This document shows, in pieces, positions 8,700 through 16,631 of a stretch of 59,162 nt of DNA (position 1 is the stretch's first letter; each line of letters begins with the position of its first letter). This DNA is from JAVBPR01 sp031549485 (GTDB lineage Bacteria > Bacillota > Clostridia > Oscillospirales > Feifaniaceae): positions 1 to 59,162 of the forward strand of contig JAVBPR010000025.1 in NCBI GenBank assembly GCA_031549485.1, in the 5' to 3' direction. Both the position numbers and the translations under genes were made by a program. The notes under the pieces were generated by a model. The model made no database searches and was not told where the DNA came from. It saw only the letters and a program-made list of their open reading frames with translations.

Positions 8700-9467
8700 A
8701 TGCTTATTAAATGCGATTTTCATATACATTCGGAGCATTCGATAGACGGCATAGTGCCGGTGAAAAAAATTATCGAAGTAGCGAAGAAAAAGGGGTTTTC
8801 CTGCATCGCGATTGCCGACCACAACACCATGAGAGGCGCAAACGAGGCGATGGAACTGACAAAGGGCGAGAGCAGTTTTTGCGCCGTTCCCGCGGCGGAA
8901 TACGCGACCGAAAAAGGGCATATTTTGGGGCTTTTTCTTGAATCCGAGCCGCAAAACCTTGTGCCGGTCGACGATTTCCATTACACTTTTGACAGCGTCA
9001 TAAGCGAGATAAAAAGGTGCGGCGGGCTTGCTTTTTTTGCGCATCCGTTCAAGGAAAAAAGCCGTGACAGATTTGAGCGCGCGATATTTTCCGAGGTTGA
9101 CGGAATCGAGATTTTTAATTCGCGGGCGGGCTGCAAAAGATATTTGCCGCCCAACGATTATGCCGCGGATGCGGCGGCGGAGCTTTTGATGCCGTTTACG
9201 GCGGGGAGCGACGCGCACGTCGCCGCCGAAATAGGCAACGCGGCGCTTTATCTTGAAGTTGACAGCCTATCACTAAGCGACATAAAAGAGGCTGTTTTGA
9301 AGCGGGGCGGCAGGGTAAGAGGAAGAAACTCAAAGGCATTTTCCTGCGCGTTTTCGGCATGGAACAAGCAGATTAAAAAGAAAAAATATAAAAGGATACC
9401 GAAACAAATTTTGTATTTTGGGTACTGCATAGGTATCGACATTTGGAGGGTAATATGGCGCCGATAA
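8700..9467 (+). CDS. PHP domain phosphoesterase
   Basis: The 255-residue product is a stand-alone PHP (polymerase and histidinol phosphatase) domain. Metal-ligand motifs are in order: DFHIHSEHS (His 8 and 10), IADHNT near residue 40, FFAHPFKE near 113 and GSDAHV near 170. Family members hydrolyse phosphoesters using two or three metals. Its substrate is unknown. It is tightly packed between the ATP-grasp gene (1-bp gap) and the deacetylase gene (13-bp overlap), which suggests a shared, possibly envelope-related, function. The last 35 residues are strongly basic (KKKKYKR), perhaps a membrane or nucleic-acid contact. Confidence 0.9.
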   Translation: MLIKCDFHIHSEHSIDGIVPVKKIIEVAKKKGFSCIAIADHNTMRGANEAMELTKGESSFCAVPAAEYATEKGHILGLFLESEPQNLVPVDDFHYTFDSVISEIKRCGGLAFFAHPFKEKSRDRFERAIFSEVDGIEIFNSRAGCKRYLPPNDYAADAAAELLMPFTAGSDAHVAAEIGNAALYLEVDSLSLSDIKEAVLKRGGRVRGRNSKAFSCAFSAWNKQIKKKKYKRIPKQILYFGYCIGIDIWRVIWRR

Positions 9468-10798
9468 TCAGGCTTTGGAAAAGCATCAAGGGAATACTTA
9501 AAAAAATAATAAAAAGGCATAAAGCGGCATATATCTCCCCTGTTCGCAGAATCGACGAAGTCGCCCTTGCGGAGAGGGTTGTCGCCATGACTTTTGACGA
9601 CGGACCGTCTGCGCTTCCGACCGTTCCAGATAATTATTGCGGCAGAGCGCTGACCACCGTTATCCTCGATCACCTGAAAAAATTCGGGGCGCGCGTTACA
9701 TTTGACGTTATCGGCGACACCTCTGAAAACTATCCCGACACAAAGGGAAAAGAGGGCACGGCGCAATGGGGCGGCGTGCGGTTTGACCATTATCCCGATT
9801 TTAAAAAGGACAAACAGGGCGGCGCGGTAAATCAGCCCGAGCTTATGAAAAGGATTATTTCTGAGGGGCACGAGGTTTCAAACCACGGTTATCGCCACCT
9901 GATTTTCGGCAAAGAAAAATATGTTTACGGTGCGCGCGAAAGTTTTCCCAACCTTGCCGCGGTCGTTTCCGACCTCGGGCGTTTGCATAGCCATATGCTG
10001 AGCGAATTTGGCTACAGAATGCAACTTGCGCGGCCTGCCCACTATGTTGACAAAATGGAAAACGGGCTTTCCTCATACGATGTTTATTACCTTTGCGGAT
10101 ATCAGTACCTCGGTGCGTCGGAGGACGGCGCGGGCTGGCTTCCCAAAGGCTCTTACGATGAAGAAGTCGAAGATATGTTTTTGCCGTTTGAAAAAATGCT
10201 GCTGAAAAATCCGCGAAAACTCTGCGGAAAAATCATTTTTCAAAAAGACGGATATTCGATGAGCAAACACACTCCGGTCGCGGACGGGCTTGAAAAACAG
10301 CTTGAGCTTCTCGACCAGCACGGGTATAGGGTTGTGCCGGTTTCCGAGCTTTTGGCGATGTCGCCCACCGCCGATATCTATCCCGACGAGGAGATTCTCG
10401 ATTCGATAAAAACAGCGCTGGCAAACGGCTTTGCGGTGCTTTTTGATGATAACACCTTCCGCAGGACAAAGCCGGTAACAAGGGGCGAGCTTGTCGCGAT
10501 GCTCGCGCCGCCCGAGGCGTGGGAGCAAAGAATAAAAAGGCTTATCAAAGGCGCACAGGGCAAGGTTTGCGAGGACATACCGGTGTCGCATAAATACAGC
10601 GGCGCTATCAGCTGGGCTCTCTCATCGGGCGCGGCGCGGACCATCGGCGGAAAATTCGAGCCGGACAGAAAAGTATCGCCCGCCGAAGCGTCGCTCGCGG
10701 TAAGCGCAAGGTTTGGTACACAGTATAAATTTGACGGCAATATCAGCAGAACAAAGATTGTCGAAGCTATCGCAAGTTTTTGCGGAGGGGAAAGATGA
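9455..10798 (+). CDS. Polysaccharide deacetylase with C-terminal SLH-like repeats
   Basis: A 447-residue NodB-type carbohydrate esterase (CE4) homologue. TFDDGPS near residue 46 carries the Asp pair, and SNHGYRH near 143 the metal-binding H-x3-H. The region from about 309 to the end resembles two S-layer homology repeats, with TRGELVAML, AISWALSSGAA and KFEPDRKVSPAEA. There is no clear signal peptide, although SLH proteins normally are exported. The start was moved to ATG 9455 because GGAGGG at 9445-9450 is ideally spaced and an upstream TTG lies inside it. It overlaps the PHP gene by 13 bp and the next gene by 4 bp (ATGA). Deacetylation of a surface glycan is the likely reaction. Confidence 0.87.
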   Translation: MAPIIRLWKSIKGILKKIIKRHKAAYISPVRRIDEVALAERVVAMTFDDGPSALPTVPDNYCGRALTTVILDHLKKFGARVTFDVIGDTSENYPDTKGKEGTAQWGGVRFDHYPDFKKDKQGGAVNQPELMKRIISEGHEVSNHGYRHLIFGKEKYVYGARESFPNLAAVVSDLGRLHSHMLSEFGYRMQLARPAHYVDKMENGLSSYDVYYLCGYQYLGASEDGAGWLPKGSYDEEVEDMFLPFEKMLLKNPRKLCGKIIFQKDGYSMSKHTPVADGLEKQLELLDQHGYRVVPVSELLAMSPTADIYPDEEILDSIKTALANGFAVLFDDNTFRRTKPVTRGELVAMLAPPEAWEQRIKRLIKGAQGKVCEDIPVSHKYSGAISWALSSGAARTIGGKFEPDRKVSPAEASLAVSARFGTQYKFDGNISRTKIVEAIASFCGGER

Positions 10799-11367
10799 GC
10801 CACTTTTTCGCATTCATGTCGAGAATGAAATATATCGAGCGCTGGAGCCTTATGCGCAACATCAAACCGGAAAATATCGCCGAACACAGCCTGCAGGTGG
10901 CGATGATTGCGCACTGCCTTGCGCTGATTAAAAATAAGAAATTCGGTGGTACGCTTAGCCCCGATAAAATCGCGAGCGCCGCGCTTTATCACGACGCCTC
11001 CGAAATTCTTACCGGAGATATGCCGACGCCGATAAAGTATTATAATCCCTTTATCCGCGACGCTTATAAGGCGATTGAAACCGAGAGCTGCGAGAAGCTT
11101 ATTTCGATGTTGCCGCCTGAGTTTCAGGAGGATTACAGGGAACTTCTTAGCGGAGGAACGGATGAAGAAAACAATATTCTTCGCGCCGCGGATAAAATAA
11201 GCGCGTATTTCAAGTGCCTTGAGGAGGAAAACGGCGGAAACAAGGAGTTTTCAAAGGCGGCGAAAAGCACCAAAAAAGCGATAAAAGATATGCACTTGCC
11301 CGAGGCCGATTATTTCCTCGAGCATTTTGAAAAGAGCTTTACGCTCACCCTTGATGAGATGAATTAA
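10795..11367 (+). CDS. YfbR-like HD domain 5'-nucleotidase
   Basis: This 190-residue HD-domain hydrolase resembles YfbR, a 5'-deoxynucleotidase. The motifs ENIAEHSLQVAMIAH (near residue 24) and LYHDASEILTGDMPTPIKY (near 64) are characteristic. The true start is the ATG at 10795, overlapping the deacetylase stop as ATGA, with GGAGGGG upstream. Family members dephosphorylate deoxynucleoside monophosphates. Why it sits in a glycan-type operon is unclear. The TAA stop at 11365-11367 lies inside the AATTAAGTGTGC start of element B, so the repeat abuts or contributes the gene end. Confidence 0.88.
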   Translation: MSHFFAFMSRMKYIERWSLMRNIKPENIAEHSLQVAMIAHCLALIKNKKFGGTLSPDKIASAALYHDASEILTGDMPTPIKYYNPFIRDAYKAIETESCEKLISMLPPEFQEDYRELLSGGTDEENNILRAADKISAYFKCLEEENGGNKEFSKAAKSTKKAIKDMHLPEADYFLEHFEKSFTLTLDEMN

Positions 11368-11390
11368 GTGTGCGAGAGCGCAGTTCGCCC
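11362..11390 (+). repeat. Element B, short 5' copy overlapping the stop codon
   Basis: AATTAAGTGTGCGAGAGCG plus CAGTTCGCCC match the first 29 bases of full element B. The rest is absent. Its first bases contain the TAA stop of the YfbR-like gene. Confidence 0.75.
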
Positions 11391-11396
11391 TGTTGT

Positions 11397-11459
11397 CAAT
11401 TGACAAATGACAATTGATAATTGACAATTATGGAAGCCGGCTATGCCGGCTTTGATTAA
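11397..11459 (+). repeat. Element A
   Basis: Four to five CAATTGA-type heptamers run into ATTATGGAAG and then the hairpin AAGCCGGC-TAT-GCCGGCTT at 11434-11452, followed by the conserved TTGATTAAA tail. Confidence 0.8.
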
Positions 11460-11520
11460 AGGACCGCGAGAATTACGTATTTATCCTGACGGAAGAAAAG
11501 GGCGATGTACAAAAATGTGC

Positions 11521-11594
11521 CGCGGAATGTGCCGCAAAAGCGGCTGACGGCGGCTTTGCCGCCGCCCTGGCGAGCGGATCTCGCCAATTCCGCG
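11521..11594 (+). repeat. Element D, complete cloverleaf copy with a covarying outer stem
   Basis: The outer stem is CGCGGAAT/ATTCCGCG, where other copies have GAAC/GTTC: both sides changed together. Inner stems are GCCGC/GCGGC, GGCGGC/GCCGCC and GGCGAG/CTCGCC. Length is 74 nt. Confidence 0.88.
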
Positions 11595-11689
11595 CAGGAC
11601 CAGGAGAAGCGGTTGAACATCGAATATTACCGCCGGGCAAAGGTTTAACGCGGGACTAAGAATTACTGAGAGCTTAATAAAAATTTGCT

Positions 11690-12040
11690 TCCTAAGATTC
11701 GCCGTTCCCGATATTATTATCGCGCCCATTTATGCAGTCGCCATAGGCGAAATAAAAAGAGATTTGCCGTTCTAAATATTCTCCCTGGAGCCGGGTTTTG
11801 CTTGTGCCCTAAGATACGCTGCATGCTTTATAAACCTTGCTTTAAGAGATTTGTCGCGCTAAATATTTTTGCCAAAAATATTTATGTACTTGTCGTAGAC
11901 GGAACAAAAAGAGATTCGCCGATCATAATATTCACCCCTGAGAATATTTAAGAAGACACCGTAGGCGGAACAAAAAGAGATTCACCGTTCTTATTATTCA
12001 CACCGCGCACATTTAAGCAGACTCCGTAGGAGGAATAAAA
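11690..12040 (+). repeat. Element C array, about four copies ending at a start codon
   Basis: Successive copies end near 11757, 11910, 11977 and 12040. Their hairpins are CGCC-ATA-GGCG, GTC-GTA-GAC, a form with one mismatch, and CTCC-GTA-GGAG. The final copy provides AGGAGG at 12028-12033, seven bases before the next ATG. Sequence between the first two copies (about 11758-11845) is a more degenerate relative. Confidence 0.8.
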
Positions 12041-12673
12041 ATGGAATTTAGGAAATATAAAGCGGTCATTTTTGACCTTGACGGAACGCTTATGAATACG
12101 CTTCCCGATATTGCCTTTGCGGGAAACTTTGCGCTTGCCGCGCTCGGGTTTCCGCAGTATGCCGAAACCGATTACCGAAAACTTATCGGGGAAGGAACAT
12201 ACACCCTTTGCGAGGGGCTTTTGCCAAAAGCCGCGCGGTCAAAGGAAAACGCGGATAAGGTTTTCGAGCTTTACATGGGCGCATACGGGCTCGAAAAATC
12301 GATTCCTTACGAGGGAATTATCGAGGCGGTTTCTGGCATTCCCGTTCCTGCGTGCGTTCTTTCGAACAAAGGAGACAAAGAAGTAAAAGAATTGGTTCGG
12401 CAGCATTTTGGCAGCCTTTTTAAAATTGTGCTCGGCGCGCGCGAAGGGGTGCCGGTAAAGCCGGATCCGACAGCCGCGCTCGAAATCGCGGCAGAGCTTG
12501 GAGTTGCCTCCCATGAAATTCTTTTTGTAGGCGACATGGTGTTCGATAAAAAAACAGCCGACAATGCCGGCATGGATTTTTGCGGCGTGCTTTGGGGTTT
12601 CGGAGACAGGGAGGAAATAGCAGACGCAAATATTCTGCTTTCTTCCCCTGAGGAACTTTGCAGGATATTTTAG
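12041..12673 (+). CDS. HAD superfamily phosphatase (phosphoglycolate phosphatase-like)
   Basis: A 210-residue HAD subfamily I hydrolase with a helical cap. Motif I is FDLDGTLMNT (near residue 10), motif II LSNKGDK (near 106), and motifs III/IV KPDPTA and ILFVGDMVFDKKTADNAG (near 145-180). It resembles Gph/PgmB-type phosphatases, but the substrate cannot be assigned. The start is certain: AGGAGG at 12028-12033 lies seven bases upstream. That ribosome binding site is the 3' arm of the hairpin ending an element C repeat, so the repeat controls or at least supplies translation initiation. A terminator follows at 12775. Confidence 0.92.
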   Translation: MEFRKYKAVIFDLDGTLMNTLPDIAFAGNFALAALGFPQYAETDYRKLIGEGTYTLCEGLLPKAARSKENADKVFELYMGAYGLEKSIPYEGIIEAVSGIPVPACVLSNKGDKEVKELVRQHFGSLFKIVLGAREGVPVKPDPTAALEIAAELGVASHEILFVGDMVFDKKTADNAGMDFCGVLWGFGDREEIADANILLSSPEELCRIF

Positions 12674-12774
12674 TTTCGTCGGGGTTTTCGAAAGCACAAA
12701 AACTGCTCGATAAAAAAATATAAGCGACTGTATCATATTTGGCGAAAAACACAATTTAATGTAAAAATATTAAG

Positions 12775-12818
12775 AAAACTGCGATATAAATACCATATAT
12801 CGTGGTTTTATTTTGTTT
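12775..12818 (+). terminator. Rho-independent terminator after the HAD gene
   Basis: AAAACTGCGATATA pairs with TATATCGTGGTTTT (two G-T wobbles) and is followed by ATTTTG and a run of eight T. Confidence 0.8.
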
Positions 12819-12845
12819 TTTTTACATTCTTCGACCGCAAAAGGG

Positions 12846-12871
12846 AATAAACTACATATAGATAGTTTATT
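12846..12871. promoter_or_regulatory. Perfect 9-bp inverted repeat, candidate operator
   Basis: AATAAACTA and TAGTTTATT are exact inverted repeats separated by eight bases. The site ends 21 bp before the GTG start of the enzyme-I-like gene and just before its ribosome binding site. A dimeric regulator binding here would overlap transcription or translation initiation. The cognate regulator is unknown. Confidence 0.5.
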
Positions 12872-12892
12872 TGCTGAAAGGGGCAATATGTT

Positions 12893-14068
12893 GTGGTCGC
12901 TTGCAAAGAAATTTTAGGCGGATTCGCCTGCGGATACCTTGTTCCCGAATATGAATTCGCGATGGGATATAACAGTCTCGGCGAGGTTATAACCTATGGA
13001 CGGATGCCCGGCGCGGCCGAAATCCTCTCGAATATTCACAGGTTAAAAGGGGTGATTCTTACCGAAGAAACGCCGCTATCGCACTCGCACGTGATCCTTT
13101 CGGAATTTGCGATTCCGCTTTACCTTTGCAAGTCGGTTTCGCCGCTGAAACGGCTTGACTATATCGCGATGGAAAAAGGTGTTTTGTCGCTTGGCGGCAG
13201 CGCGAAAGAGCGAAAGGCAAAAAGCGCGCAGGGAGAGGTATATACCGCGGACGGAGTTAAGATTTCTTTACTTGGAACGGCTTGGAACCTCGACGACATA
13301 AGGAAAAACGCGAGAGAAGATAATTTCGGAACAGGGCTTTTTAGGACTGAGGGAATCGCCGAAAAGATGATAACAAAAGCCGAGCAAAAAAGGATTTACG
13401 AAAAGGCGGAAAAGTTTGCCGGCGGCGGAGAACTCGGGTTTCGATTTTTTGATTTTGAGGGGGACAAGCTCTGCTTTTCACCGAAATACCGGGCATTTGC
13501 CGAAGAAGATCAGCTTTGCGCCTTTGCCGAAACTTTGCATCGGGCGAGGGTTATTGTGCCAAATGCGGAGAGCAAAAACGAAATTGCGGATATAAAAGAA
13601 AAAATCGCAAAGAAGCGAGCGCTTTTTTCGCCGAGAATCAGCGTAGGCGCAATGATAGAAACAAAAAAAGGAGCGGAATTTGCCGAGCAAATCGCCGCAA
13701 AAAGCGATTTTATTTATATCGGGCTCGGCGGGCTGACAAGAGAAATCGGCGAGTTAGAGGCAATAAAAAGTGCCGCCGATATATGCGCCGCCGCCGCGAT
13801 TTTCGGTCGGCAGATAACCGCCTGCGGCGCTTCAAAGAATGATGACAAAACGATTGAAGCGTTAGTTGCCGCGGGGGTTAGACGCTTTGCCGTCAGCCGA
13901 ATGGCGGCAAAAGATATGGCCGAAATAATTTCAAAATCAAGGGCAAAAGAACCGGCAAAAATTTTTCAAGGAGTATTTTATTCCTCCTACGGAGTCAGCT
14001 TAAATATACGTGGTGAGAGTATTGGGAACGGAGGATCTCCGGAGCTAAAACTTATTAAGCAATCCTAA
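12893..14068 (+). CDS. Truncated enzyme-I/PEP-synthase-like PEP-utilising protein
   Basis: The 391-residue protein matches the C-terminal two thirds of PTS enzyme I. TEETPLSHSHVIL (near residue 56) corresponds to the phosphohistidine segment. LFRTEG (near 149), FRFFDFEGDK (near 182), VGAMIETKKGAEFAEQ (near 252), DFIYIGLGGLTR and ACGASKND correspond to barrel motifs. The N-terminal HPr-binding domain is absent, and several motifs deviate from enzyme I (normally TSH, RTEF, GTNDL). It is therefore unlikely to be a normal enzyme I. GTG start with AAAGGGG upstream. The last 30 residues (from about 13977) are read from an inverted element C repeat, an evidently acquired tail. It could be a regulatory or degenerating paralogue. 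Confidence 0.75.
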   Translation: MVACKEILGGFACGYLVPEYEFAMGYNSLGEVITYGRMPGAAEILSNIHRLKGVILTEETPLSHSHVILSEFAIPLYLCKSVSPLKRLDYIAMEKGVLSLGGSAKERKAKSAQGEVYTADGVKISLLGTAWNLDDIRKNAREDNFGTGLFRTEGIAEKMITKAEQKRIYEKAEKFAGGGELGFRFFDFEGDKLCFSPKYRAFAEEDQLCAFAETLHRARVIVPNAESKNEIADIKEKIAKKRALFSPRISVGAMIETKKGAEFAEQIAAKSDFIYIGLGGLTREIGELEAIKSAADICAAAAIFGRQITACGASKNDDKTIEALVAAGVRRFAVSRMAAKDMAEIISKSRAKEPAKIFQGVFYSSYGVSLNIRGESIGNGGSPELKLIKQS

Positions 14069-14212
14069 GAGCGCTTATTCAGTTAAAGGGAGCTTTCCCT
14101 TGGAGTCAGCTTAAATATGCGCGGTGAGTGTATTAGGAGCGGAGGATTTCCGGAGCTAAAACTTATTAAGCAATCCTAAGAGCGCTTTATTCAGTTCAAA
14201 GGGAGCTTTCCC
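13991..14212. repeat. Tandem duplication of about 110 bp
   Basis: 13991-14100 and 14103-14212 are close copies, both running from GGAGTCAGCTTAAATAT through GGAGCTAAAACTTATTAAGC to AAAGGGAGCTTTCCC. The first copy includes the gene's 3' end and stop codon, so the second is a noncoding duplicate of a coding tail. Confidence 0.85.
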
Positions 14213-14289
14213 TGCGGAACCCGCCGCTTTTGCGGCGTTTGAGCGGCGGTTCGCCGCCCCTGGGCGAGCGGTGCTCGCCAGGTTCCGCA
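14213..14289 (+). repeat. Element D, complete cloverleaf copy
   Basis: The outer stem TGCGGAAC/GTTCCGCA differs from the CGCGGAAC form at its first pair on both sides. Inner stems are CGCCGC/GCGGCG, GGCGG/CCGCC and GGCGAGC/GCTCGCC. Length is 77 nt. Confidence 0.88.
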
Positions 14290-14427
14290 GAAAACAGGCG
14301 GTGCTATAAAGAGAAAACTTTTTTTATTCCTCCTACGGAGTCCGCTTAAATGGACGCGGCGCTAACTTTGGAAACGGAGAATCTTTTAAAATAAGTTTTA
14401 TCGGGCAAGGCAAAGATAAATAGCTGC

Positions 14428-14457
14428 GGGGCGATGTGAACATCTCCCCGTTTTTTA
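14428..14457 (+). repeat. Element F hairpin followed by a T-run
   Basis: GGGGCGATG-TGAA-CATCTCCCC (one mismatch) is followed by GTTTTTTATT, so this copy could act as a terminator. It relates to the hairpin at 6358-6379. Confidence 0.55.
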
Positions 14458-14691
14458 TTCCGCCTACGGCGTCAGCTTAAATATGTTTGGTGAGAGCATT
14501 GGGAACGGTGGATCTTTTTTTGTTTCGTCTACGGCATCTGCTTAAATATGCTCTGCGAGAGTATTTAGGATGGCGAATCTTTTAAAGCAAGTTTGATTTT
14601 GTCCGGTGATGGGATAGAAAACGGCTAATTCACGGCGGCAAGAGTATTAAATCTATCCTTTATAAGTTTTATCCAAAGAACTTTTGTTTCT

Positions 14692-14769
14692 CCGCGGAAC
14701 CCGCCGCGTTTGAGGCGAGACGGGCGGAGGACTCCGCCAGGCGGCGAATTTTATTCGCCTGTTCTGCGG
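14692..14769 (+). repeat. Element D, complete cloverleaf copy
   Basis: CCGCGGAAC at 14692 pairs with GTTCTGCGG at 14761 through one G-T wobble. Inner stems are CGCC/GGCG, GGCGGA/TCCGCC and GGCGAAT/ATTCGCC. The remaining 14770-14957 stretch shows no gene. Confidence 0.85.
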
Positions 14770-14957
14770 TAATTTCCGCGATTTCGGCTTTTCTGATTTT
14801 TTCCGGCAAAAGCCTGCGTCTGCGGCGGATAATTGCAATTTAAAACCGGCGCCGCGCCCTAAGTCCAAATTTTACGTAAATTGGGCATTAGCTGTTTAAT
14901 CGCGCATAAAATTATGTTAATATAGTAAAAAGAGCTAAATTAAAGGGGGCCTGTCAG

Positions 14958-16631
14958 GTGGAGAAAAAATTATTTGAAAGATGGCTTAGCAAAGTTGATG
15001 ACCCGGAAATTAAAGCGGAACTTGAATCGTTTAAAGACGACGCAAATGAAATAAAAGAAAGATTCTACAGCGAGCTTTCTTTCGGCACGGCCGGCCTTCG
15101 CGGCGTTCTCGGCGCCGGAAGCAATCGCATGAATATTTACACGGTCGGCCGCGCGACGGCGGGCCTTGCTAAATACCTTGTCGAGAATTATGAAAATCCG
15201 ACAATGGTAATTGCGCGCGATACGCGCAACAAAAGCGATAAATTCGCGAAAATTACCGCCGAGATTTTGGCGCGGGCGGGGGTTAAGGTTTACTTTTTCC
15301 CGCTTCCCACGGCGGTGCCGATTTTATCCTTTGCCATCCGCGAGCTTAAAACTTCGGGCGGCGTATGCATAACCGCTTCGCACAATCCCGCAAAATACAA
15401 CGGATATAAAGCGTACGGGCCGGACGGCGCGCAGCTTTCGCCGGATGATGCCGATATTGTAACCGGCAATATCGCGCTTATAGATATTTTTGACGGGGTT
15501 GCACAGGCGGATTTTGACGAGGCGGTGGCAGACGGAAAAATTATTGTCCTCGGCGACGAAATCATGAATAAATATCTCGACATCGTCTACAGTCAGGCGC
15601 AAAATCCGGGCATCTGCGAAAAAGCGCCTATAAAAGTTGTTTACACACCGCTAAACGGCGCGGGCAACAAACCGGTGCGCGAAATTCTCTCGAGAATCGG
15701 CGTTTCCGACCTTGCCGTCGTGCCGGAGCAGGAAAATCCGGACGGGAATTTCCCGACCTGCCCCTATCCGAATCCCGAAATTGAAGAAGCGATGAAACTC
15801 GGGCTTAATCTTTGCGAAAAGACGGGAGCCGACCTTTTGATAGCGACCGATCCTGACGCTGACCGCTGCGGCATCGCAATCCGCCGCGGCGATTCGATGC
15901 AGCTGATGAGCGGCAACGAAGTCGGCGTTATGCTGCTAAACTACATACTCGAAGCGAAAAAGAAAAACGGCGTCCTGCCGCAAAAGCCTATCGCGGTTTC
16001 GACTATTGTTTCAACCCCGCTAACCGCGCGCGTCGGCGCCGACTACGGCTGCGAAGTCATAAATGTTTTGACCGGGTTTAAATTTATCGGCGGCGAAATC
16101 GAAAAGCTTGCCGTAAAAGGCGAGGAAGACCGCTTTATGCTCGGCTTTGAAGAGAGCTACGGCTATCTTGTAGGAAACTATGCTCGCGACAAAGACAGCA
16201 TCGTCGCGGCGATGCTCATCTGCGAAATGGCGGCATTTTACAAAAATATGGGGAAAAGCCTTTTCGAAGTTATGGACGATATTTATAAAAAATACGGCTA
16301 TTATATCAACACGGTTATCAGCCTTGAATTCGCGGGAATGTCGGGCATGGAAAAGATGAACGCGATTATGGAAAATTTCCGCAACAATCCGCCTTCTGAG
16401 ATTGACGGACACAAAGTGCTCAAGGTCACCGATCTTATTAAAGGCATCGATCTGCCGCCCTCCAACGTAATTATTTTTGACCTTGAGGATAATTTCAAAG
16501 CGATCGCAAGACCGTCCGGCACCGAGCCGAAACTTAAAATATATTTGACAGCAGTTGCAAAAGAAAGGACGTCGGCCGTTGCCGCGGCGGAAAGCCTTGG
16601 CATGGCGATGAAAAAACTTACCGAAGTATGA
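14958..16631 (+). CDS. pgcA: Alpha-phosphoglucomutase / phosphomannomutase
   Basis: A 557-residue alpha-D-phosphohexomutase interconverting glucose-1-phosphate and glucose-6-phosphate (or mannose phosphates). The phosphoserine loop TASHNP lies near residue 138, the Mg-binding DPDADR near 298, the sugar-recognition loop EESYGYL near 400 and the phosphate-binding RPSGTEPKLKIY near 519. Size and the FGTAGLRG N-terminal motif match the Firmicutes PgcA/eukaryote-like PGM2 branch. GTG start with AAAGGGGG upstream. It overlaps plsC by 4 bp (ATGA). It can link the GH65 phosphorylase at 32-34 kb to glycolysis only if that enzyme's beta-anomer product is handled elsewhere, since this enzyme is alpha-specific. 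Confidence 0.95.
   Translation: MEKKLFERWLSKVDDPEIKAELESFKDDANEIKERFYSELSFGTAGLRGVLGAGSNRMNIYTVGRATAGLAKYLVENYENPTMVIARDTRNKSDKFAKITAEILARAGVKVYFFPLPTAVPILSFAIRELKTSGGVCITASHNPAKYNGYKAYGPDGAQLSPDDADIVTGNIALIDIFDGVAQADFDEAVADGKIIVLGDEIMNKYLDIVYSQAQNPGICEKAPIKVVYTPLNGAGNKPVREILSRIGVSDLAVVPEQENPDGNFPTCPYPNPEIEEAMKLGLNLCEKTGADLLIATDPDADRCGIAIRRGDSMQLMSGNEVGVMLLNYILEAKKKNGVLPQKPIAVSTIVSTPLTARVGADYGCEVINVLTGFKFIGGEIEKLAVKGEEDRFMLGFEESYGYLVGNYARDKDSIVAAMLICEMAAFYKNMGKSLFEVMDDIYKKYGYYINTVISLEFAGMSGMEKMNAIMENFRNNPPSEIDGHKVLKVTDLIKGIDLPPSNVIIFDLEDNFKAIARPSGTEPKLKIYLTAVAKERTSAVAAAESLGMAMKKLTEV

Larger units (their letters stand above)
13977..14590 (-). repeat. Element C array, inverted, about five copies
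   Basis: Inverted copies start near 13977, 14102, 14325, 14452 and 14520; most begin TTTATTCCTCCTACGGAG or TTTATTCCGCCTACGGCG. They run towards GTCAGCTTAAAT. The first copy is translated as the C-terminal tail of the enzyme-I-like protein. The copy at 14102 lacks the outer arm of its hairpin. Confidence 0.8.

Noticed and set aside
11521..11594. Element D as a degenerate tRNA gene
   Set aside because: Length and shape are tRNA-like, but there is no T-loop GTTC.A.TC, no anticodon loop of seven bases and no CCA. All three loops are 3-5 bases.
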